DNA of 64,000 nt from Variovorax sp. OK212 (GTDB taxonomy: Bacteria; Pseudomonadota; Gammaproteobacteria; Burkholderiales; Burkholderiaceae_C): positions 1 to 64,000 of the forward strand of contig NZ_FOLP01000006.1 in assembly GCF_900112425.1 (NCBI RefSeq), in the 5' to 3' direction. The translations under genes were made by a program, and so were the position numbers. Below are positions 1 through 7,810 of this stretch, piece by piece. Every line of letters begins with the position of its first letter. Positions within the stretch are counted from its first letter, which is position 1. The notes beneath the pieces are model-generated. The model had not been told where the DNA came from. It did not search any database and saw nothing but the letters and a program-made list of their open reading frames with translations.

Positions 1-717
1 ATCCACATGGGCATCACCGCCGAGAACGTGGCCGCGCGCTACGGCATCACGCGCGAGCAGATGGACGAACTGGCCGTGACCAGCCAGCAGCGCGCCGCGG
101 CCGCCATTGCCGCCGGCCGCTTCAAGGATCAGATCGTTGCGGTCGAGGTGAAGACGCGCAAGGGCGTCGTGCTGTTCGACACCGACGAACATGTGCGCGC
201 CGACACCACCGCCGACACGCTGGCGAAGATGAAGCCAGCGTTCAAGAAAGACGGCCTCGTGACCGCCGGCAACGCCTCGGGCATCAACGACGGTGCTGCC
301 GCCGTGGTGCTGGCCAGCGGCGAGAGCGTGAAGGCCCGCGGCCTGAAGCCGCTGGCGCGCCTGGTGGGCTATGCGCACGCCGGTGTGGAGCCCGCGTACA
401 TGGGCATCGGCCCGGTGCCGGCCACGCGCAAGGTGCTGGAGCGCACCGGGCTGAATGTGAGCGACTTCGACGTGATCGAGTCGAACGAAGCCTTCGCGGC
501 GCAGGCCTGCGCGGTCATCAAGGAGCTGGGCTTCGACCCGGCCAAGGTGAACCCGAACGGCTCGGGTATTTCTCTGGGCCATCCGGTGGGTGCGACGGGC
601 GCGATCATCACCACCAAGGCAATTGCCGAGCTGCACCGCACCGGCGGCCGCTATGCGCTGGTGACGATGTGCATCGGCGGCGGCCAGGGCATTGCCGCCG
701 TGTTCGAGCGCGTCTGA
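1..717 (+). CDS. Acetyl-CoA acetyltransferase (thiolase), C-terminal part, 5' end outside window
   Basis: The reading frame is open from the first base, so the gene starts upstream and about 238 C-terminal residues are visible. The C-terminal thiolase domain is intact. It has an N-E-A-F-A motif, the G-H-P-V-G-A-T-G loop with the catalytic histidine, and the C-I-G-G-G-Q-G motif whose cysteine acts as general base. Thiolases cleave beta-ketoacyl-CoA or condense two acetyl-CoA in fatty acid breakdown or polyhydroxyalkanoate synthesis; which applies here cannot be told from the fragment. It is a different gene from the thiolase at 33323-34456. The next gene, arfB, begins 35 bp downstream. Confidence 0.93.
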   Translation: MHMGITAENVAARYGITREQMDELAVTSQQRAAAAIAAGRFKDQIVAVEVKTRKGVVLFDTDEHVRADTTADTLAKMKPAFKKDGLVTAGNASGINDGAAAVVLASGESVKARGLKPLARLVGYAHAGVEPAYMGIGPVPATRKVLERTGLNVSDFDVIESNEAFAAQACAVIKELGFDPAKVNPNGSGISLGHPVGATGAIITTKAIAELHRTGGRYALVTMCIGGGQGIAAVFERV

Positions 718-752
718 ACGCGCTTGCGCCTGTTCAGGGCACACTTGCGGGC

Positions 753-1160
753 ATGCTGCGCCCACCTCTGCTGATCGATCCCGACGAAGTCGAGATCAGT
801 GCCATCCGGGCGCAGGGGGCGGGCGGCCAGAACGTCAACAAGGTGTCGAGCGCGGTGCACCTGCGCTACGACATCCCCGCAAGCTCGTTGCCCGCCGACG
901 TGAAGGAACGGCTGCTCGCCTTGCGCGACAGCCGCATCACGCAGGAAGGCGTGCTGGTGCTCAAGGCGCAGCAGCACCGCACGCAGGAAATGAACCGCGC
1001 CGACGCGCTCGCGCGGCTGCAGGCGGTGGTCGACAGCGTGGCGACGCCGCCGCGCGTGCGCCGCGCCACCAAGCCGACCTACGGGTCGAAGCAGCGCCGG
1101 CTCGAGGGCAAGAGCCAGCGTTCGCAGACCAAGAGCCTGCGCGGGCGGGTTCAGGACTGA
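753..1160 (+). CDS. arfB: Alternative ribosome-rescue factor ArfB (YaeJ-type peptidyl-tRNA hydrolase)
   Basis: The 135-residue protein has the release-factor domain-3 fold signature, with the G-G-Q motif at residues 24-26 in the context G-A-G-G-Q-N-V-N-K. A strongly basic tail (many K/R over the last 35 residues) would thread into the empty mRNA channel of stalled ribosomes. In this family the glutamine of GGQ positions hydrolysis of peptidyl-tRNA on non-stop ribosomes. The length matches ArfB (about 140 aa) and is far too short for RF1 or RF2. The ATG at 753 is chosen because homology begins there. The stop overlaps the convergent glutathione S-transferase gene by 10 bp. Confidence 0.93.
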   Translation: MLRPPLLIDPDEVEISAIRAQGAGGQNVNKVSSAVHLRYDIPASSLPADVKERLLALRDSRITQEGVLVLKAQQHRTQEMNRADALARLQAVVDSVATPPRVRRATKPTYGSKQRRLEGKSQRSQTKSLRGRVQD

Positions 1161-1927
1161 GCCGCGGCCGTCGCGGTGGCGGCGGCGCTGTCTCGCTGCT
1201 GCAATGCCGCGTCGAAGCGTTCGAGCCGCGCCTGCGCGAAGGCCGGGCGCTGCTGGATGCGCGCCCACCAGCCGACCACGCGGGCGCAGCGAGTGGTCGA
1301 CAGCGCATCGGGTGCCAGCTCGGCAATGCGCGCCACGAAGGGCACGGCGGCAATGTCGGCCAGCGAGTAGCCCGCGCCGACCAGCCAGTCGCCGCCTTCC
1401 AGCATCGCTTCCATCTTGTCGAGCAGCGCCAGCAGCTTGTCTAGCGCCGCGGCCTTTTCCTCGGCGGTGTAGGGCTGCCGCGCAATGCGCAGCCAGGCCT
1501 CGCGGCGCTCGGCCGTGGGAATGCGCGACAGCTTGTCCTGCAGCTGTGCGTCGCTCCACTGGCTCGCGCCGGGCTGCAGCGCGATGCTCCAGTTCAGCAC
1601 CAGCAGGTGGGGCAGCGATTTTTCGTCGGTCCAGCGCACGAAGTTGCGCATCACGGCGCGCTCGTACGCATCGGCGGGCCGCAGCGAGGGCAGCGGATGC
1701 AGGTCGTCGAGGTACTCGCAGATGGTCGAGCTTTCGTACAGCGAGTGGCCGTCGTCCAGCCGCAGCGCGGGCACCACGCCGTTCGGGTTCATCGCCAGGT
1801 AGGCGGGCGAATGGTGTTCCTGGCGGCCCATGTCGATCGGAATGCTCTCGTAGGGCAGGCCTTTTTCGGCCAGGCACAGGCGCACGCGGCGCGACGCGCT
1901 GGACAGCCAGCCGTGATAGAGCTTCAT
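1151..1927 (-). CDS. Glutathione S-transferase family protein
   Basis: The 258-residue cytosolic protein starts with a thioredoxin-like GST N-domain: MKLYHGWLSS, an active-site-like S-S-A-S-R-R stretch, the N-P-N-G-V-V-P-A-L cis-proline segment and Y-E-S-S-T-I for glutathione gamma-Glu binding. A helical C-domain follows. GSTs conjugate or isomerise electrophiles with glutathione; this could be a maleylacetoacetate-isomerase-like or zeta-like enzyme, but the substrate is not evident. The start has a good ribosome-binding site (AAGGAA upstream). It lies 38 bp downstream of the quinone oxidoreductase on the same strand, so the two are probably co-transcribed behind the GntR gene. Confidence 0.88.
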   Translation of the reverse strand: MKLYHGWLSSASRRVRLCLAEKGLPYESIPIDMGRQEHHSPAYLAMNPNGVVPALRLDDGHSLYESSTICEYLDDLHPLPSLRPADAYERAVMRNFVRWTDEKSLPHLLVLNWSIALQPGASQWSDAQLQDKLSRIPTAERREAWLRIARQPYTAEEKAAALDKLLALLDKMEAMLEGGDWLVGAGYSLADIAAVPFVARIAELAPDALSTTRCARVVGWWARIQQRPAFAQARLERFDAALQQRDSAAATATAAAQS

Positions 1928-1965
1928 GGGCGGTTCCTTCTGAAGAACGGGAAAGAGTGCGGGGG

Positions 1966-2949
1966 TCAGGGCACGAGCACGACGGCGCCCGTGGTGGCGC
2001 GGTTCTCGAGGTCCTCGTGGGCGCGGCGCACGTCGGCCAGCGCATAGCGGTGGCCCACCGCCAGCTTCACCTGGCCGCCGAGCACCACGTCGAACAGCGC
2101 CGCCGCGCCGCGCCGCAGGTCGGCCGGGTCGGCGATGAAGGTGCGCAGCGTGGGCCGAGACACGCTCAGCGACTTCGCATGCAGCCGCTGCAGGTCGAAG
2201 GCCTCGACGTCGCCCGAGGCGGTGCCGTAGTTGATGGCCATGCCCAGCGGGCGCAGGCAGTCGAGCGAGGGCAGGAACACGTCCTTGCCGACCGCGTCGT
2301 ACACCACCGACACACCCTTGCCGCCGGTGAATTCCAGCGTGCGCGCGACGAAGTCTTCGGTTCGGTAGTTCACCACGTGATGGCAGCCGTGCGCGCGTGC
2401 CACGTCCATCTTGGCCTCGGAGCCGACGGTGCCGATGACGGTGGCGCCGAGCGCGCGCGCCCATTGCGACAGGATCACGCCCATGCCGCCGGCCGCCGCA
2501 TGCACCAGCACCGCCTCGCCGGGCTTCACCGCATGGAGCCGGCGCAGCAGGTACTCGGCGGTGAGGCCGCGCAGCAGCGTGGCACCCGCCACCTCTTCGG
2601 AGATGCCAGGGGGCAGGGGCACGACGCGCTGGGCCGGCACGTTGCGCACCGCCTGGTAGGCGCCGGGATGGAAGTACGCCACCGACTGCCCCGCGTGAAG
2701 GGGCGCCTGGACACCCGGCCCCACGGCATCGATGACGCCCGCGCCCTGCGCGCCCAGCACCACCGGAAAGACTGTTGCCGCATGCGGCCCGTGCGAGCCG
2801 CGGCGCTGGTAGATGTCGGCAAAGTTCAGGCCGATGGCCGATTGCCGTATGCGCACCTCGCCCGGCCCCGGCTCGCCGACCTCGACCTCGGTGCGTTCGA
2901 GCACTTCGGGGCCGCCGTGGGCCCGGATGCGGATGGCTTGGGTGCGCAT
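1966..2949 (-). CDS. NADPH:quinone reductase-like zinc-independent alcohol dehydrogenase (MDR family)
   Basis: The 327-residue medium-chain reductase has an N-terminal GroES-like domain (G-L-N-F-A-D near residue 40) and a Rossmann domain with a glycine-rich A-A-A-G-G-M-G-V loop near residue 150. The zinc-binding cysteines of alcohol dehydrogenases are not visible, which fits the QOR subgroup that reduces quinones or enones with NADPH. It lies 2 bp downstream of the GntR gene on the same strand, so the two are almost certainly one transcript. A role in reducing an unsaturated intermediate of the neighbouring catabolic cluster is possible but is inference. Confidence 0.9.
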   Translation of the reverse strand: MRTQAIRIRAHGGPEVLERTEVEVGEPGPGEVRIRQSAIGLNFADIYQRRGSHGPHAATVFPVVLGAQGAGVIDAVGPGVQAPLHAGQSVAYFHPGAYQAVRNVPAQRVVPLPPGISEEVAGATLLRGLTAEYLLRRLHAVKPGEAVLVHAAAGGMGVILSQWARALGATVIGTVGSEAKMDVARAHGCHHVVNYRTEDFVARTLEFTGGKGVSVVYDAVGKDVFLPSLDCLRPLGMAINYGTASGDVEAFDLQRLHAKSLSVSRPTLRTFIADPADLRRGAAALFDVVLGGQVKLAVGHRYALADVRRAHEDLENRATTGAVVLVP

Positions 2950-2951
2950 GG

Positions 2952-3713
2952 TCAGGCCTTGCTGGTGGATTTCTTCTTGCCCGCCGCGCGCTGCGTCACG
3001 GCCAGCGCGTCGGCCGCCACCTCCGGCGTGGCGACGGGCGCGGCCACCGGCACGCCGTGCGGCATGCTGGCAATGGCGTCCGCGTACACGTTGCCGCCGC
3101 TGGAGATGTGGCCGGTCATGGCGCGGCAGGCCGCGTCCTCGTCGCCGTTGAGGATGGCCTCGAGCACCTGCTTGTGCTCCACCAGCGAGTTGCGGATGCG
3201 CCCGGGCCGGTCGAACAGCGTGCGCTGCGGATGCCGCATGCGCAGCCGCATGGCGCGCAGCTGCCGGGCCAGCACCTCGTTGAGGCTGCCGTCGTAAATG
3301 ATCTCGTGGAAGCTGCGGTTGGCAATGCCGTAGAGCTCGGCGTCGCCCTTGGCGGCGGCGTCGCGGCAGTCCTGGTCGGCCTGCTCCAGCAGGCGGCGCT
3401 GCACCGCGGGCATGCGCCGCGCCGAGAGGCGCGCGGCCAGGCCTTCGAGCTCCATGAGTATCTCGAGCATGGCCACGTACTCGGGCAGCGACAGGCTCGC
3501 CACCACCGCGCCCTGGCGCGGCACGGTGGTCACCAGGCCGGCCGACATGAGCTGCAGCAGGGCCTCGCGCGCCGGGGTGCGCGACACCTCGAAACGGTCC
3601 ATGAGCTCCTGCTCGTCGATGCGGGAGCCGGCGGTCAGGTGGCCGGAAGTGATTTCCGCCTCGAGGGCGGCGCGGATCTTTTCGCTGAGATTGATGCGTT
3701 GCGATGGGGGCAT
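2952..3713 (-). CDS. GntR-family transcriptional regulator, FCD (FadR-like) type
   Basis: The 253-residue protein has an N-terminal winged-helix GntR domain (ligand-independent DNA binding, with the S-R-T-P-A-R-E-A-L recognition segment) and a helical FCD C-domain of the kind that binds carboxylates, often with a metal. The C-terminal 40 residues are Ala/Lys rich. The ATG at 3713 is chosen for its GGAG box 8 nt upstream; an in-frame ATG at 3749 is less likely. It is divergent from the ABC importer operon and shares with it an AT-rich inverted repeat at 3767-3803, so it likely represses that operon and itself until the substrate or its CoA ester appears. This regulatory role is inferred from position. 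Confidence 0.9.
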   Translation of the reverse strand: MPPSQRINLSEKIRAALEAEITSGHLTAGSRIDEQELMDRFEVSRTPAREALLQLMSAGLVTTVPRQGAVVASLSLPEYVAMLEILMELEGLAARLSARRMPAVQRRLLEQADQDCRDAAAKGDAELYGIANRSFHEIIYDGSLNEVLARQLRAMRLRMRHPQRTLFDRPGRIRNSLVEHKQVLEAILNGDEDAACRAMTGHISSGGNVYADAIASMPHGVPVAAPVATPEVAADALAVTQRAAGKKKSTSKA

Positions 3714-3766
3714 TGAGACGTCTCCGATGCGCTGGATTCTAGACATCATCGTGCACGCACACGGTT

Positions 3767-3803
3767 TATAAAAATACGTACAAACGAGATATGTATTTTT
3801 ATA
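3767..3803. promoter_or_regulatory. AT-rich perfect inverted repeat, likely GntR operator/divergent promoter
   Basis: The left arm TATAAAAATAC (3767-3777) and right arm GTATTTTTATA (3793-3803) are exact reverse complements separated by 15 bp. Pairing extends to 13 of 14 bases. The stretch is strikingly AT-rich in a very GC-rich region and sits between the divergent GntR and ABC-importer genes, so it probably holds the operator and promoter elements of both. The exact -10 and -35 boxes cannot be fixed by eye. Confidence 0.7.
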
Positions 3804-3868
3804 GGCGACGTGAATACACTGAAAAAGAGCCGGCGCATTCCTCCTCAGATCCGGCCATGGAGACACTC

Positions 3869-4939
3869 ATGCCACTGAACAGACGCCATTTCCACGCCCT
3901 GGCCGGCGCGGCCGCCGCTGCCGCCTCCGCACCCTGGCTGGGTGCCCAGGCCCAGGCTCAGGCCCCGTCCCAACCTTCGCTCGACGCGCTGCACGAGGCC
4001 GCGAAGAAGGAGGGCGAGCTCACCTGGTACATCGTGTACCTGCCCTCCGAAGACGCCGAGCTGATGTCGCGCACCTTCACCGCGCGCTACCCCGGCGTGA
4101 AGGTGAACGTGGTGCGCACCACCGCGCAGGTCGCGTTCCAGCGCCTCAACCAGGACCTGAAGGCGAAGACGGCCAACTGCGACGTGTTCTCCTCGACCGA
4201 CATCGCGCACTACCTCGACCTGAAGCAGCGCAAGCTGCTCATGAAGTACCTGCCCGCGGCCTCCGCCGGCATGGACAAGCGGCTGCAGAACCTCGACCCC
4301 GACGGCTACTACCACGTGGCCAGCGTCGCGATGGTCGGCCTGATCTACAACACCGCCAAGGTGAAGCCGGCCGACGCGCCGAAGAGCTGGAACGACCTGG
4401 TCGACCCGAAGTGGCGCGGCCTGGCCTCGGTCGGCCACCCGGGCTTCAGCGGCTTCGTGGGCGTGTGGGCGATCGAGATGCGCAAGCTCTACGGCGACGG
4501 CTGGTTCAAGAAGCTCGCGGCCAACAAGCCGCAGGTGGGCCGCTCGATCATCGACACCGTGACCACCGTCACCTCGGGCGAGCGCTCGATCGGCGCGGGG
4601 CCGATCAACCTCGCGGCCATGGTTGCCGACAAGGGCAACCCGATCGCCATCGTCGCGCCCAAGGAAGGGCCGGTGCTCATGCTGTCGCCCTCGGCCATCA
4701 TGGCCAACGCGCCGCACCCCAACGCCTCGAAACTCTTCATGGAATGGCTGCTCGGCAGCGAAGACGTCGACAAGCTTTCCGTCGAGCGCTTCGGCGTGCC
4801 CAAGCGCGCGGGCGCCAGGCCGCGGCCCGGCGTGCTGGGCCTGGACGACAGCAAGACCGCGTTGCGCCCCGACCCCAAGGAGTCGGTGGACGGCGTGCCC
4901 GAAGTCATCGACCTGTGGCGCGATGCTTTCGGCGTCTGA
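3869..4939 (+). CDS. ABC transporter periplasmic substrate-binding protein (family 1, FbpA-like fold)
   Basis: The 356-residue exported protein has a twin-arginine-like signal (N-R-R-H-F-H followed by an alanine-rich hydrophobic stretch and an A-Q-A-type cleavage region). The mature part resembles the Fe3+/2-aminoethylphosphonate/thiamine-type binding proteins. The paired tyrosines that bind iron in FbpA are not evident near the C-terminus, so an organic ligand is more likely than ferric iron. The ATG at 3869 has GGAG 6 nt upstream. It is the first gene of the plus-strand operon, with permease and ATPase genes directly following. The ligand is probably the substrate or hydrolysis product of the esterase encoded downstream (inference). 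Confidence 0.88.
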   Translation: MPLNRRHFHALAGAAAAAASAPWLGAQAQAQAPSQPSLDALHEAAKKEGELTWYIVYLPSEDAELMSRTFTARYPGVKVNVVRTTAQVAFQRLNQDLKAKTANCDVFSSTDIAHYLDLKQRKLLMKYLPAASAGMDKRLQNLDPDGYYHVASVAMVGLIYNTAKVKPADAPKSWNDLVDPKWRGLASVGHPGFSGFVGVWAIEMRKLYGDGWFKKLAANKPQVGRSIIDTVTTVTSGERSIGAGPINLAAMVADKGNPIAIVAPKEGPVLMLSPSAIMANAPHPNASKLFMEWLLGSEDVDKLSVERFGVPKRAGARPRPGVLGLDDSKTALRPDPKESVDGVPEVIDLWRDAFGV

Positions 4940-4946
4940 AGCGGCC

Positions 4947-6659
4947 ATGCCGCAACCCGCGCGCGCGGCCGTGCCTTCGCGCCTGGCCGACCCGGCGCTG
5001 TGGCTGTTCGGCGTGCTCATCGTGGTGCTGGTGCTGCTGGTGGCCAACCCGATCCTGCGGCTGGTGTGGGACAGCTTCACCGCCTCCGACGGCAGCGCCA
5101 CGCTGCGCAACTACGCGAGCGCGCTCGGGCGCGCCCGCAACATCCAGGCGCTGCTGAATTCGCTCTACCTCGGCGGCGCGGTGACGGTGCTGGCGCTGGC
5201 GCTCGGCGTGCCGCTGGCGCTTGCCGTGTCGCGCACCAACATGCCGTGCCGCAACCTCACGCACATGGGCGTGCTGGCCGCTTTCGTCATGCCCAACTTC
5301 CTGGGCGCCATCGCGTGGATCCTGCTGGCCGGGCCGAACGCCGGCTGGCTCAACCGGCTGTGGCTGGCGGTCTTCGGCGGCTTGGGTGGGGAACGCGGGC
5401 CGTTCAACATCTTCAGCTTCTGGGGGCTGGCCTTCGTCATTGCGCTGTACACCTTCCCGCTGATCTACGTGTTCACCAAGTCGGCGCTCGACCTGATCTC
5501 CACCGAGCTGGAAGACGCGGCCTCGATCCACGGCGCGGGCAAGCTGCGCACGCTCACGCGGGTGACGCTGCCGCTGGTGATGCCGTCGATCGTGGGCGCG
5601 GCGATCCTGATCTTCCTGGAGTCGGTGGCGCTGTACGGCACGCCGGCGCTCATTGCCATTCCGGCGGGCATCAACCTCGCGACCACGCAGATCGTGTCGT
5701 TCTTCGAATACCCGCTGCGGGTGGAGCAGGCGGCGGCGTTCTCCATGCCGATCCTGGTGCTCACGGTGGCGATGCTCTGGGTGCAGCGCAGGCTGCTGTC
5801 GCGCAAGGGCTTCGTCTCGGTGTCGGGCAAGGGCGGCGAGCGCAGGCCCTTCGACATCGGCATGTGGAAGTGGCCGCTGCTGGCGTACGCCGCGCTGGTG
5901 TCGCTGCTCACGGTGGTGATGCCGCTGGCCATCCTGGTGCTGGCGTCGCTGTCCAAGGCCTGGGGCAAGGGCGTTGCGAGCGGCAACCTCACGCTGGCGA
6001 ACTACCACGACATTTTCTTCCAGCAGCTGACGGTGCGCGAGGCCCTCGTGAACACAGTACTGTATTCGGGCGCCACCGCGCTGGTCTGCGTGCTCATGGG
6101 GCTGTGCGTGGCCTATGCGGTGCAGCGGCGCATCACGCCGTGGCCGGGCGTGGTGCAGTTCCTGTCGCTCGCGCCGGTGGCGGTGCCGGGGCTGATCCTG
6201 GCCATCGGCCTGTATGCGGCGTATGCGGGGCCGCCGTTCTCGCTGTACGGCACGGGCGCGCTGATCGTGGTGGCCTTCACCACGCGCTTCCTGCCGATTG
6301 CCGTGACGGCCTGCGCGGCGGCGGTGCGCTCGCTCAACCCCGAGCTCGAGGAGGCGGTGCGCGTGCTGGGCGGCGGGCGCATCACCGTGCTGGCGCGCGT
6401 GGTGTTCCCGCTGCTGAAGACCACGCTGGTGGGCGTGTTCATCCTGGTGTTCGTGATCTGCACCAAGGAGCTGTCGACGGCGGTGTTTCTCACCGGCCCG
6501 GCCTCGCGCGTGGTGTCGGTCCTCACGCTCGACCTGAGCGAGCAGGGCAACTACGAGACCCTGGCCGCGATGGGCGTGGTGCTGGTGGTGATCACCACGC
6601 TCGTGGTGGCGGCGGGCATGCGCGTCGCCGGGCGCGACTTCATGCTGCGGCGGCCCTGA
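4947..6659 (+). CDS. ABC transporter permease, two fused permease domains (FbpB-like)
   Basis: The 570-residue inner-membrane protein has about 12 hydrophobic helices in two homologous halves. Each half carries a binding-protein-dependent transport domain with an EAA-type loop: the first around D-A-A-S-I-H-G-A-G, the second around E-E-A-V-R-V-L-G-G-G. This fused architecture is typical of FbpB-type importers and means no second permease gene is needed. The start at 4947 follows the binding-protein stop by 7 bp; an in-frame ATG at 4923 would overlap it. Together with its neighbours it forms a complete importer. Confidence 0.92.
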   Translation: MPQPARAAVPSRLADPALWLFGVLIVVLVLLVANPILRLVWDSFTASDGSATLRNYASALGRARNIQALLNSLYLGGAVTVLALALGVPLALAVSRTNMPCRNLTHMGVLAAFVMPNFLGAIAWILLAGPNAGWLNRLWLAVFGGLGGERGPFNIFSFWGLAFVIALYTFPLIYVFTKSALDLISTELEDAASIHGAGKLRTLTRVTLPLVMPSIVGAAILIFLESVALYGTPALIAIPAGINLATTQIVSFFEYPLRVEQAAAFSMPILVLTVAMLWVQRRLLSRKGFVSVSGKGGERRPFDIGMWKWPLLAYAALVSLLTVVMPLAILVLASLSKAWGKGVASGNLTLANYHDIFFQQLTVREALVNTVLYSGATALVCVLMGLCVAYAVQRRITPWPGVVQFLSLAPVAVPGLILAIGLYAAYAGPPFSLYGTGALIVVAFTTRFLPIAVTACAAAVRSLNPELEEAVRVLGGGRITVLARVVFPLLKTTLVGVFILVFVICTKELSTAVFLTGPASRVVSVLTLDLSEQGNYETLAAMGVVLVVITTLVVAAGMRVAGRDFMLRRP

Positions 6660-6690
6660 CGCAAGACGCACGGAACAAGAAGGAACCCCC

Positions 6691-7782
6691 ATGTCCAAGC
6701 TTCAACTCAAGAACATCCACAAGAACTACGGCACCACGGCGGTGGTGAACGACCTGAGCCTCGAGCTGCGCCAGGGCGAGCTGGTCACGCTGCTCGGCCC
6801 CTCGGGCTGCGGCAAGACCACCACGCTGCGCATGATCGCGGGCTTCATCGAGCTCACGGCCGGTGCCATTGCCATGAACGGCCAGGAGATATCGGGCGCG
6901 GGGCGCACGGTGCCGCCCGAGCACCGCGGCATGTCGATGATCTTCCAGAGCTACGCGATCTGGCCGAACATGACCGTGGCCCAGAACGTGGGCTTCGGCC
7001 TCGATGTGCGGCGCACGCCGGCCGCGCAGGCGAAGCGCCGCGTGCACGAGATGCTGGAGGTGGTGCACCTGCAGCACCTGGCGCACCGCTACCCGGCGGA
7101 GCTCTCCGGCGGGCAGCAGCAGCGCGTGGCGCTGGCACGCGCCATGGTCGTGCGGCCCGAGGTGCTGCTGCTCGACGAGCCGCTGTCCAACCTCGACGCC
7201 AACCTGCGCGAGGAAATGGCCAACGAGATCCGCCGCCTGCACGACGAGTTCCGCTTCACCACCGTGTACGTCACGCACGACCAGTCGGAGGCCATGACCA
7301 TCTCCGACCGCATCGCGGTGCTCAACCTCGGCCGGCTCGAGCAGATCGACACGCCCTGGAACCTCTACAACCGCCCGCACACGCCGTTCGTGGCGGGCTT
7401 CATCGGCCGCACCAACCTCGTGAGCGCGAGCCTGCGCGCGGGCCGCATCACGCTGGACGGGTTGCAGGGCGAAGTGCCGGTGGAGCAGGCCGCCGATGCC
7501 GCCGCCACCGGTGATGCGCGCGACCGCGCCGACGCGCGCGTGTCGATCCGGCCGCAGTCGCTGTACCTCGGCGAAGGTGCGCCGGTGGCGCCGGGCGCGC
7601 TGCCGATGGGGCCGGTGTCGGTGGTGTCGCGCACCTACCTCGGCGAGTACTGGGACTACGTGGTGCAGCCGCTGGGCGGCGGCGAAACGCTCAAGGTGCA
7701 CGCGCCGCCGTCGAGCGTGCTGGAGATCGGCCACCAGTCGCAGCTGTCGGTGGACCCGCGCGGCGTGGCCGTGGTGAGCTGA
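6691..7782 (+). CDS. ABC transporter ATP-binding protein (FbpC/PotA type)
   Basis: The 363-residue ATPase has Walker A G-P-S-G-C-G-K-T (residues 36-43), the ABC signature L-S-G-G-Q (138-142), Walker B L-L-L-D-E-P, and a C-terminal TOBE-like extension of about 120 residues typical of the iron/polyamine/2-AEP importer class. It would energise the permease at 4947-6659. A purine-rich ribosome-binding site precedes the ATG. The gene is followed 28 bp later by the esterase gene, so transport and hydrolysis are probably on one mRNA. Confidence 0.94.
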   Translation: MSKLQLKNIHKNYGTTAVVNDLSLELRQGELVTLLGPSGCGKTTTLRMIAGFIELTAGAIAMNGQEISGAGRTVPPEHRGMSMIFQSYAIWPNMTVAQNVGFGLDVRRTPAAQAKRRVHEMLEVVHLQHLAHRYPAELSGGQQQRVALARAMVVRPEVLLLDEPLSNLDANLREEMANEIRRLHDEFRFTTVYVTHDQSEAMTISDRIAVLNLGRLEQIDTPWNLYNRPHTPFVAGFIGRTNLVSASLRAGRITLDGLQGEVPVEQAADAAATGDARDRADARVSIRPQSLYLGEGAPVAPGALPMGPVSVVSRTYLGEYWDYVVQPLGGGETLKVHAPPSSVLEIGHQSQLSVDPRGVAVVS

Positions 7783-7810
7783 TGCGAACAAGAGAAACGG
7801 AGACGACGAC

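Noticed and set aside
1204..3297. Long plus-strand open frame opposite the GST, oxidoreductase and GntR genes
   Set aside because: It spans three genes with convincing homology on the minus strand, and its own product is low-complexity Arg/Ala.
4623..4946. Upstream extension of the permease reading frame into the binding-protein gene
   Set aside because: The frame is open upstream, but the extension has no membrane or family features; the ATG at 4947 fits the expected N-terminus.
4905..6698. Long open frame opposite the ABC permease (about 600 codons)
   Set aside because: Its translation is rich in Arg, His and Gln with no family pattern, as expected for the antisense of high-GC coding sequence; the permease on the plus strand has clear domains.
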